A stretch of DNA of 64,000 bases from IMG/VR virus record IMGVR_UViG_3300032322_001517, positions 1-64,000 of that record; one strand, given 5' to 3'. The stretch is from a virus. This document shows, piece after piece, positions 57,686 through 64,000 of this stretch. A program made the translations under genes and the position numbers. How positions within the stretch are numbered: the first letter of the stretch is position 1; the number at the start of each line of letters is the position of its first letter. The notes under the pieces are model-generated. The model saw only the letters and a program-made list of their open reading frames with translations, was not told where the DNA came from and ran no database searches.

Positions 57686-57714
57686 GTATAATCACTTTGT
57701 GCCAATGATAATAT
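57686..57714. repeat. 29-nt element shared with 10061-10089
   Basis: GTATAATCACTTTGTG, then CCA, then ATGATAATAT; 26 of 29 bases equal the element at the primase promoter. Here it lies 26 nt upstream of gp55 and next to the UvsW stop. On the minus strand it reads GTGATTATAC, giving a TATACT -10-like box for gp55. Confidence 0.6.
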
Positions 57715-57717
57715 ATC

Positions 57718-59169
57718 TTAGATAGTCAATGCTACTTTATAGATCTTGTATTCAAACTTCTCTTCGTTGTAAGTCTTAATACGTTCCATAAAATGGAGAA
57801 GAGTGTAATTTTTCTTAGTTTTCCAAGACATATCGTCAGCAATATCAAATAGAGTAGCTGAATCTTTAGTATCCGACTTACGTAGTCCTCTACCAATCGA
57901 CTGTAAGTTTCTTACCTTCGATTTCGAAGGCGAAGCAAATATAACGTTGTGGAGGTTCTTGATGTTAACACCAGTGGAAAATGTACCAAACGATGCAACG
58001 ATGATAGAATTCTTTTCAGTTTCTACTATCTTACGTATACGTTCTCTATCATCTCCATCAACTTCGCCGGAAACATAGAATACTTTCTTATCGCCAGCTT
58101 CTCTCTGAATCATATCATGTAAAACTTTACCATGTTTTTCCACGAACTGAAACAGCAACAGAGTGTTACCTTCTAAGGATAGAGTAAGATTCTTGATGAA
58201 ATTATTGCGTGCTTGAAGTTTGACAATATAATCTATCTCTGCCTGATAGTCAGAAGCTCTAGTAATCATCTGACGTATTTCGTCAGGATATGTAAGAACT
58301 ATTGCTTTGATCTTGAAAGCAGCGAGGTGCTTTTGCTCAATGAGTTCTGCTGTTGTTGTAACTCTTCTAACGGGTCCGAAAAGTCCTTCAAGAACAAGCT
58401 TGTGAGTTTGTGTGCCATCCAAGGTGCCAGTAAAACCAAAGCGATACTTGCAAGTATCCAGCTTACTGAGAATAGAAGTGAGTGACTTAGCTTTAAATAA
58501 ATGCGCTTCATCGCCTATGACCACATCAAATTGTTGGAAATATTCTTTAGGAAGTTTATAAATCGATTGCCAGGTTGAGATGGTAATTTGTTTATCTGTT
58601 TGTTTATCTTGCCCTGCGTAGATTCTATGGACATGCTTATTGGCATCAAAACCATAATCAGCAAAGTCACTGGCAAGCTGACTAACAAGAGAAGTAGTTG
58701 GCACAATAATAAGAGTACGGGCATTATAGTACCTCGTTATAAGATAGATAATAAACGACTTACCGGAAGCCGTCGGAGATAATAACAAAGCTCGACGCTC
58801 TCTTACTGCATGTACAAAAGCGTCGAGCTGATAATCTCTTGGTTGTAGTTTTAAATTTAATTTGTTTGTATATTCTTTAGCTTCTTTAATAGAAAATTCT
58901 TCGCTTGAATTATCGTAATCGTATTCTATTTCGTATTTTCTTGACTTACAAAACTCTTCTAGATACTTTGTTAAACCGACATATAAAGTACAAGTTAAAG
59001 CATTGAACAATCTTATTTTTCCATCCCAGATTTTATTTCTAAAAGCTGGCATAAATTTAGCTCCTGGTACATCAAAGGTGAAATAATCATTCAACTCATA
59101 TGCTGTACTAGGTTCGCATTCAATCTTATTATATATTTCGTCTAACTTATGTATTACAATTTTTTCCAT
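57718..59169 (-). CDS. uvsW: UvsW helicase
   Basis: 483 residues. SF2 motifs: SPTASGKSF (Walker A ~132-140), GDEAHL, GFTGTL, SFGTFSTGVNIKNL and GRGLRKSD (motif VI). Unwinds R-loops and branched DNA, shifting T4 from origin to recombination-dependent replication. Overlaps uvsY by 1 nt. Confidence 0.95.
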   Translation of the reverse strand: MEKIVIHKLDEIYNKIECEPSTAYELNDYFTFDVPGAKFMPAFRNKIWDGKIRLFNALTCTLYVGLTKYLEEFCKSRKYEIEYDYDNSSEEFSIKEAKEYTNKLNLKLQPRDYQLDAFVHAVRERRALLLSPTASGKSFIIYLITRYYNARTLIIVPTTSLVSQLASDFADYGFDANKHVHRIYAGQDKQTDKQITISTWQSIYKLPKEYFQQFDVVIGDEAHLFKAKSLTSILSKLDTCKYRFGFTGTLDGTQTHKLVLEGLFGPVRRVTTTAELIEQKHLAAFKIKAIVLTYPDEIRQMITRASDYQAEIDYIVKLQARNNFIKNLTLSLEGNTLLLFQFVEKHGKVLHDMIQREAGDKKVFYVSGEVDGDDRERIRKIVETEKNSIIVASFGTFSTGVNIKNLHNVIFASPSKSKVRNLQSIGRGLRKSDTKDSATLFDIADDMSWKTKKNYTLLHFMERIKTYNEEKFEYKIYKVALTI

Positions 59170-59600
59170 TATGTTCCCATAGTAAACTTTCTATAATCAA
59201 TAGCAGCTTTAATATTATAACCTCTGTATTGAAAAGATTTTATTATAGATTCTAAAAATTCGATTTTTTCTTGTTGATAACCTATCTTTAATGAATGTTC
59301 AACAATTTCTTTATCTGCTTCTATGTAAGAAGGTATATCTGATTTTAATATCATACCCCTAGCTGGGAGTTTCCAATGCTTAGGAGTATCTTCGTTTGGA
59401 CCTTGTGTATAAAATTCTACCTTATCTAGTTTTAGTTTTTTAAATTCAGCTTCGTATTTTCTTAAAAGTAATTTTTCTTTTATGTAAATCTCATAATACT
59501 TATGATGAAGCTTGGCAATTTTGATAGCTTCAATATCCAGATCAGCTGTATCTATTTTAGAATCAACTTCCCAGAGAGCTAAAATTTCATCAATATTCAT
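59169..59600 (-). CDS. uvsY: UvsY recombination mediator
   Basis: 143 residues. Helical; DSKIDTADLDIEAIKIAKLH and C-terminal IIKSFQYRGYNIKAAIDYRKF align with T4 UvsY (SRGFAIKHIQDMRAF). Loads UvsX on gp32-coated ssDNA. Immediately upstream of uvsW, as in relatives. Confidence 0.9.
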   Translation of the reverse strand: MNIDEILALWEVDSKIDTADLDIEAIKIAKLHHKYYEIYIKEKLLLRKYEAEFKKLKLDKVEFYTQGPNEDTPKHWKLPARGMILKSDIPSYIEADKEIVEHSLKIGYQQEKIEFLESIIKSFQYRGYNIKAAIDYRKFTMGT

Positions 59601-59659
59601 TGCTTTACTTTCCTTTAAAACCTTAGTATTATTATACTATAGATCCTCGAAAAGTAAAG

Positions 59660-60184
59660 TTATATCTTGGTTATTGTGTAAATTGTGTATCTAAATTCTA
59701 CTCTAGCCTCTAGATATTTTACGTCAGTATTAGTTGTATTAAAAGTCATAGCAGATAAAGTAGTTGGAAACGCATCGATAAAAGCTATATCGTAATTTGG
59801 CATTTTAGTGCTTGATAAAACTATTAATGATATATCAGAATATAAACCTTTACCGCTACCAGGAGGAGCGTTTTGTAGAGCTTCGTAATCGCCGTCTCTA
59901 CCATAATCTCCTAAAGCTTTAATCCAATTGAATATTTCTAGATAATTTTGTAAATCTTCATCAACTTTAAACTTCAAACTTAAAGGAGAAAAAGTAACAT
60001 GTTCTCCATGTATTGGAATATTAATTAAAATGTTGGAATAAACAGGAGTAGGATTAATAGATATTTGAGGTAAGATAACTTCTTGTAAAAAAAAGTTCAT
60101 ATGTGGCGCTCTTTTTAAGACGAGCTTAAAATTAAGCGGTGATAAAAAGTTTTTGTTTTCCGGTATATTTTCTATAGCAGTCAT
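59660..60184 (-). CDS. Tail-tube-fold (gp19-like) virion protein
   Basis: 174 residues from ATG 60184 with GGAGG upstream and an exact late promoter. PLNFKLVLKRAPHMNFFLQ and the C-terminal VKYLEARVEFRYTIY show the beta-barrel tube pattern of the gp19 family. Could be a second tube-like or tail-completion protein rather than the main tube. Located just after gp23. Confidence 0.75.
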   Translation of the reverse strand: MTAIENIPENKNFLSPLNFKLVLKRAPHMNFFLQEVILPQISINPTPVYSNILINIPIHGEHVTFSPLSLKFKVDEDLQNYLEIFNWIKALGDYGRDGDYEALQNAPPGSGKGLYSDISLIVLSSTKMPNYDIAFIDAFPTTLSAMTFNTTNTDVKYLEARVEFRYTIYTITKI

Positions 60185-60203
60185 AGTAACCTCCAATTAT
60201 CAT

Positions 60204-60211
60204 TATTTATA
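60204..60211 (-). promoter_or_regulatory. T4-type late promoter
   Basis: Exact TATAAATA on the minus strand, 20 nt before ATG 60184; GGAGGTTACT ribosome site between. It lies right after the gp23 terminator. Confidence 0.85.
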
Positions 60212-60239
60212 ATAAAAAAAGGGGAGCCGTAGCTCCCCT
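60212..60239 (-). terminator. Terminator after gp23
   Basis: GGGGAGC-TACG-GCTCCCC stem followed by seven T on the minus strand, 36 nt past the gp23 stop. Confidence 0.92.
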
Positions 60240-60274
60240 CGGATAGTTGTCGATCTTTTGATCGCTTTATTATC

Positions 60275-61633
60275 TTACATAAGATTGTTAACAATAACGC
60301 GACGATAGTACTTGTTAGTGCTAATGGTAGTAGTACGACCATTACCCTTAGTAAGACCTTCAGCGAATGGGTTTGCAACCATGCCGTAACGAGTCTTAAA
60401 GCCAATCTTAGGCTGGAAGCTGTCCTGGTCAACAGCACGTACCATCTGTAGTGGAACGTATGGGCAATAGAAGAGACCTGCGTCGAATGCAGAAGAACCC
60501 TTATAACCAACAGTCAAGTAGTTACCACCGATTGCGTATGGGTCGATGTAAACACGGAGACGACCGTTAAGAACACCAGCGAAAGTGTTACCAGTGTCGT
60601 CTACCTGGAGGTTGTTTGAGTTAAGAGCAGGAGCGTAGTCAAGAACACCAGCCATCTGTAGAGCGGAAGCAACGTCCGAAGAACAGATAACGATGTTACC
60701 CTTACCACGACGAGTCTGCTTAGCAATCTGGTTAGCTTCGCGTTCTAGCTGGAACATAAGACCCTTGAACTTTTCAACTGACCAACGACCGTTTGAGTCA
60801 GTGTCAAGATCGAAAATACCAGCAGTTGTAGTATTTTCCTGAGCACCAGCTTCAGCAGTGATGTTGATAGTACGAACTACTTCACGGTTAATTTCAGCAA
60901 GAATTTCAGCTGAAAGAATGTTAGCAAGTTCAGTTTCTGCGTCTAGACCATGGATTGCCTTAAGATCCTGGGCAAGTTCCATAGTGTACTCTGCCTTGAG
61001 AGCGCGAGTGTTAGCAGTTACAGTAACCTTCTCGATTGAGAAAGCCATCTGTGGGAATGCTGCGTTACTAGTAGTACCAAGAGCTTCAGCCTGAGCACGA
61101 GCCATACCAACACCAGTGTTATAGGTGTTAACAGCAGTAAGAGGTGAAGTGTTAGTTGCGCCTGGGATAGTACCAATGAAACGGCTACCTAGAACGTTGT
61201 TAGCACCAGTTGGAACAGTTGAGAACGCAGTGTTAACTTCGTTGTAGAATGTTTCATCGCCAGTCTGGTTGCTGTAGCGTGAACGCATAGCAAAGATAAG
61301 TCCAGTTGGACCAGTCATTGGCTGAACACCGCAGATGTCATAAGCCATAAGGTTTGGCATTGCACGGCGAACGAGAGAGATAAGAACTGGGTCGAAAGTA
61401 TCGATACCACCAGCGCCAGCTGTTGAGCTTGATGCGCCCATGAAGTTTACAGGAATATCACCTTCTGTAAGAGTCTGATACTGACCATGAGCAGCTGCTT
61501 CTCTGAGAGACTTTTCAGTGTTCTCAAGCATAACAGCAGTTACTGAACGACGGTGAGCGTCCTTGATAACGCCAAGAGCGTCATGGTCAAGAACTGGTGC
61601 CCACTTATTTTGAATTTCCTCAGCTAGATACAT
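60275..61633 (-). CDS. 23: Major capsid protein gp23
   Basis: 452 residues. Typical T4-type capsid blocks: LVRRAMPNLMAYDICGVQPM, FAMRSRYS, AEYTMELAQDLKAIHGLDAE, NIVICSSDVASALQMAG and a basic NKYYRRVIVNNLM end. HK97-fold shell subunit, cut near the N-terminus by gp21 (expected after the scaffold-binding ~60-70 residues). Exact late promoter 39 nt upstream and a strong terminator show high expression. CGT/CGC-rich, unlike the AGA-rich accessory genes. Confidence 0.97.
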   Translation of the reverse strand: MYLAEEIQNKWAPVLDHDALGVIKDAHRRSVTAVMLENTEKSLREAAAHGQYQTLTEGDIPVNFMGASSSTAGAGGIDTFDPVLISLVRRAMPNLMAYDICGVQPMTGPTGLIFAMRSRYSNQTGDETFYNEVNTAFSTVPTGANNVLGSRFIGTIPGATNTSPLTAVNTYNTGVGMARAQAEALGTTSNAAFPQMAFSIEKVTVTANTRALKAEYTMELAQDLKAIHGLDAETELANILSAEILAEINREVVRTINITAEAGAQENTTTAGIFDLDTDSNGRWSVEKFKGLMFQLEREANQIAKQTRRGKGNIVICSSDVASALQMAGVLDYAPALNSNNLQVDDTGNTFAGVLNGRLRVYIDPYAIGGNYLTVGYKGSSAFDAGLFYCPYVPLQMVRAVDQDSFQPKIGFKTRYGMVANPFAEGLTKGNGRTTTISTNKYYRRVIVNNLM

Positions 61634-61671
61634 TTAAGTTTCCTTTCTTTTATAACTAGGATTCTAATTTT

Positions 61672-61679
61672 TATTTATA
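61672..61679 (-). promoter_or_regulatory. T4-type late promoter for gp23
   Basis: Exact TATAAATA, minus strand, 39 nt before the gp23 ATG; AAAGGAAAC ribosome site follows. Confidence 0.9.
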
Positions 61680-61684
61680 AAAAC

Positions 61685-62725
61685 TTATTTCTTAACAGTT
61701 TTCGAGATAGCCTGTACATAACGATTTACTTGTGGATCGATATGATGAGTGCTTTCTGTCAATTCGCCTTCAAAAGTTTCTTCTTCAATATTTGAAGAAT
61801 TGAATGAAGCTTCGCCCTTGAAATAATTTTCTTTGATGATTCTCAACTTCTTTTCATAAGTTTCAAGATTACCATCAAACTCGATACCTTCAGCAAGAGC
61901 TGCGAACTTTTCCTGCTGTGTTAGTGCAAGGTCAGAAGAAAGACCTTCGAAAATTTCATGAGCATGAGATTCTACAAGAACACCCTTTAACTCAGTATTT
62001 TCTAGGATTACTTCATCGAGTTTACCTTCAAGTGCTTCTACCTTTTCAGCTAGAGCTTCAATAACGTCAACCTTTTCCTGAGGAATATTGATAAAATGCT
62101 CAGCGAAAAGATTCTTCAAACCTTCCATAAACTCTTCAGTGAGTTCGTTACGAAGAGTTGATTCAATAGCTACTTCATTATCGCTCATCCATTGTTCCAC
62201 AACATAATCGAGATAAGAATCTAGTCTAGAGTTAACTTCATTTTGGAACTGAGCTAGTTCTTCCTGAAGCATTAATTCATATTCTTCTTCAAGGCGAGCA
62301 GTTTCCAAAGTCAAGCGAGCAGAAACAGCAGCTTCGAATAGAGTTTCTACGCTTTCCTTAAATTCTTCTGAGAGGTCGTGTCCAGCAAACATTTCTTCAA
62401 TGTCTTCCTTAACATTAACCTTACCCTTCATTGCAATAGTTGCAGCGTTTTTCTTTGAATTGTCGCCAACGCCATAGTCTTTATTTGGTCCAAACTGTGA
62501 CATAGTAGCAGCAAATTTGTTTAGGTCATCTTTTGACATACCACCAGCTGCTGACATAATTGAACTCAACAAGCCCAATTTCGATTTATCATCAGAAACT
62601 GACTTTGCTCCTGGCTTCAATGTGCTAGCAGCAAGAGTTTCTTCATCAAGTTCTTCATCAGCCTCAGACGCGTCAACCTGATCAACGATATCGTCTTCTA
62701 GCTCATTAGTTCTTTTGTTAGCCAT
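61685..62725 (-). CDS. 22: Prohead scaffolding core protein gp22
   Basis: 346 residues, highly acidic and helical, Glu-rich coiled coil (~100-270) typical of gp22. Forms the prohead core, later degraded by gp21. Lies between gp21 and gp23 as in T4, with its own late promoter. Confidence 0.9.
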   Translation of the reverse strand: MANKRTNELEDDIVDQVDASEADEELDEETLAASTLKPGAKSVSDDKSKLGLLSSIMSAAGGMSKDDLNKFAATMSQFGPNKDYGVGDNSKKNAATIAMKGKVNVKEDIEEMFAGHDLSEEFKESVETLFEAAVSARLTLETARLEEEYELMLQEELAQFQNEVNSRLDSYLDYVVEQWMSDNEVAIESTLRNELTEEFMEGLKNLFAEHFINIPQEKVDVIEALAEKVEALEGKLDEVILENTELKGVLVESHAHEIFEGLSSDLALTQQEKFAALAEGIEFDGNLETYEKKLRIIKENYFKGEASFNSSNIEEETFEGELTESTHHIDPQVNRYVQAISKTVKK

Positions 62726-62755
62726 TAGAAAGGTCTCCTTTTAAAGAATTTAAAT

Positions 62756-62763
62756 TATTTATA
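62756..62763 (-). promoter_or_regulatory. T4-type late promoter for gp22
   Basis: Exact TATAAATA, minus strand, overlapping the gp21 stop and 31 nt before the gp22 ATG; AAGGAGA ribosome site between. Confidence 0.88.
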
Positions 62764-63436
62764 TGTTTTTATTTTTTGAGGCTAATGAAGATAAAAACTC
62801 TTCAAAAATAGCCAAACGTTGTTCTTCTAATTTTTTAGATGATAATCTATGAACTGATTTTTTGATTGACTCTGCTTTTTCTTGCAACCAAACACCATTA
62901 GCTTCATCATAGAACCATTCTACATTTTCCATAATACCTTTAACAAAAGCTTCTGGTGCTGAAGGATCAGCAACAATGTCAGCAGCTGTTGAAAGTTTAA
63001 GATCGCTCTGAACAACCATAACTCCACGTTCTTCTTTAAGAGAACCCATAGCTCTAGAAGAAACACCAAGCTGACCGCCTGACTCCATAATACCACGAGC
63101 AATATTGCCCATTGGCGTTTCGGTAATTTTAGCTTTACCAATAAAGTTGTTCTTATCTCTTTTTAGTTCAGTGATAATATGAGATACACGATCAAGATTA
63201 ATTGATGGACCAGAAGGATGACCTAGTTCGCCGTAAGCACGGTTATGTGATACGACCTCTGTCATATAACGCTTAACTTCGCTCTCAAGAACATTGATAG
63301 GATACATACGACCGTTACGGTTTTTGATTTCTGCCTGAAGGAAAATACCCTCAATGTACATATCCTTCTTGCCAGACTTTTCGTTGGCTTCAGTAACGTA
63401 CTGAACATTTTCTGTAAGTTCTGTAATGAGTTTCAT
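62759..63436 (-). CDS. 21: Prohead core protease gp21
   Basis: 225 residues from ATG 63436 (GAGGA upstream). GIFLQAEIKNRNGRMYP, AYGELGHPSG (catalytic His) and GVSSRAMGSL (catalytic Ser) are conserved in U35/gp21 proteases. Cleaves gp23, gp22 and core proteins during head maturation. Confidence 0.94.
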   Translation of the reverse strand: MKLITELTENVQYVTEANEKSGKKDMYIEGIFLQAEIKNRNGRMYPINVLESEVKRYMTEVVSHNRAYGELGHPSGPSINLDRVSHIITELKRDKNNFIGKAKITETPMGNIARGIMESGGQLGVSSRAMGSLKEERGVMVVQSDLKLSTAADIVADPSAPEAFVKGIMENVEWFYDEANGVWLQEKAESIKKSVHRLSSKKLEEQRLAIFEEFLSSLASKNKNI

Positions 63437-63437
63437 T

Positions 63438-63683
63438 TTATCCTCTATAAGCAGAAGCTGTAGCAAAAACTGCTACGTTTGACGCTATTGTATCTGTTGG
63501 GTTCTTAGAAACAAAAATGTATTGATTAGCAGGAATAGTAAATGTTCCTAGTGTTGTTCCTGTATTGGAAGCAACAGTGATCAAGGCTGCTGATGGTGCA
63601 CCAATATAAACAATCGGTGAGTTGTAAACATTATTAGCAGTAGTTAAAGATATTTGATTAGCTGATGCTTTAATAATATTCAT
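63438..63683 (-). CDS. Small beta-rich structural-type protein
   Basis: 81 residues, ATG 63683 overlapping the upstream stop. Ser/Thr/Ala/Val-rich with IGTFTIPANQYIF-like strands; one compact beta domain. Located upstream of gp21 in the head operon, so a head or decoration protein is likely. Unknown family. Confidence 0.7.
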   Translation of the reverse strand: MNIIKASANQISLTTANNVYNSPIVYIGAPSAALITVASNTGTTLGTFTIPANQYIFVSKNPTDTIASNVAVFATASAYRG

Positions 63684-64000
63684 TATACTCTTCCTGTATC
63701 GCCAACCATGCTACTTGGAGTAGCAACGTGAGTATCTGCTTGTTCGCTCTTCATAGCCTTTTTACGGATGTAGGCAAAGTAAACTTTTTTGCCTTTTTCA
63801 TCACCATACTGCTTTTGCATATTGGCTTTCATACCTGAATCGTCGTATTTTGACTTTAGCTTCTCTTCTCTTTTTTTGTCAGCTGCAGTCATTTCGCGTT
63901 CTTCAATTTTCTTTCTATCAGTGATAAGCTGACGACCTTCCTTTTTCTTACCATTATATCTTGGCTCTTTATCTGTAGCGCCAGCTGACTTGTCCTCTGA
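63683..64000 (-). CDS. Partial protein, N-terminus beyond window (MKANMQKQYG motif)
   Basis: The frame stays open to base 64000, so at least 36 codons precede the internal Met at 63892. Lys/Glu-rich helical sequence with SGMKANMQKQYGDEKGKKVYFAYIRKKAM, a motif I recall in small T4-like phage proteins near gp20/gp21. Possibly a prohead core component (gp67/68 position); not proven. Confidence 0.65.
   Translation of the reverse strand, partial: SEDKSAGATDKEPRYNGKKKEGRQLITDRKKIEEREMTAADKKREEKLKSKYDDSGMKANMQKQYGDEKGKKVYFAYIRKKAMKSEQADTHVATPSSMVGDTGRV

Noticed and set aside
1-64000. Prophage or integrative element
   Set aside because: No integrase, excisionase, attachment-site repeat or bacterial flanking genes; gene content and promoters are those of a lytic T4-type phage.

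Overview
The window is an internal piece of a large T4-superfamily myovirus genome (tailed dsDNA phage). Direct support comes from the T4 core genes: replication and repair (gp61-like primase, gp45 clamp, gp44/gp62 clamp loader, RNase H, gp46/gp47, UvsW, UvsY), regulation (RegA, gp55 late sigma factor) and head morphogenesis (gp21 protease, gp22 scaffold, gp23 major capsid). PhoH, MazG-like, peptide deformylase, ClpP, SpeD-like and low-complexity virion proteins resemble the marine/alphaproteobacterial branch rather than the coliphage branch. Bax-inhibitor-1, RlpA and WCADF-type secreted proteins look alphaproteobacterial, so I infer an alphaproteobacterial host with modest confidence. The DNA is A+T rich and no integration genes are seen.

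Layout. Genes at 1-35,979 are all on the plus strand and genes at 35,959-64,000 are all on the minus strand; the two arms converge at about 35.97 kb. Plus arm: virion and accessory proteins (0-10 kb); primase, ThyX, class Ia ribonucleotide reductase (10-16.8 kb); a GT2/LpxH-like surface pair, GIY-YIG and PP-loop genes (16.8-20.3 kb); a 0.7 kb array of six stem-closed RNA-like units followed by a Ro60-like (TROVE/DUF2828 plus vWA) gene (20.5-22.7 kb); a block of exported and envelope proteins (22.8-26 kb); ClpP, glutaredoxin, SpeD-like; an overlapping operon for nucleotide-activated heptose (28-32.3 kb); RNase H, PhoH and an exonuclease (32.4-36 kb). Minus arm, read from the junction: 26 tRNA genes interleaved with 2OG oxygenases, a methyltransferase, an HNH nuclease, a carbamoyltransferase and small genes (36-45 kb); small genes; RegA, gp62, gp44, gp45 (45-49 kb); two glycosyltransferases and a TET/JBP-like dioxygenase (49-52.4 kb); MazG, deformylase, gp46, gp47, gp55, UvsW, UvsY (52.4-59.6 kb); tube-like protein, gp23, gp22, gp21 and a partial gene (59.6-64 kb).

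How it works together. The phage makes its own dNTPs and replication/recombination machinery, and switches transcription through recurrent sigma70-like early promoters (-35 TTGACT, 17-nt spacer, -10 TAATATAAG) and T4-type late promoters (TATAAATA) in front of gp23, gp22 and other late genes. The 29 recognisable tRNAs in the window cover all 20 amino acids. Two things stand out as possibly new: (1) a tandem array of Y-RNA-like elements, one folding as a circularly permuted tRNA, next to a Ro60-like gene; (2) a possible DNA or surface hypermodification set: TET/JBP dioxygenase, TET-associated-type glycosyltransferase, a second GT-A enzyme, carbamoyltransferase, and a full sedoheptulose-7-P to NDP-heptose pathway with its own transaldolase and GT4 transferase.
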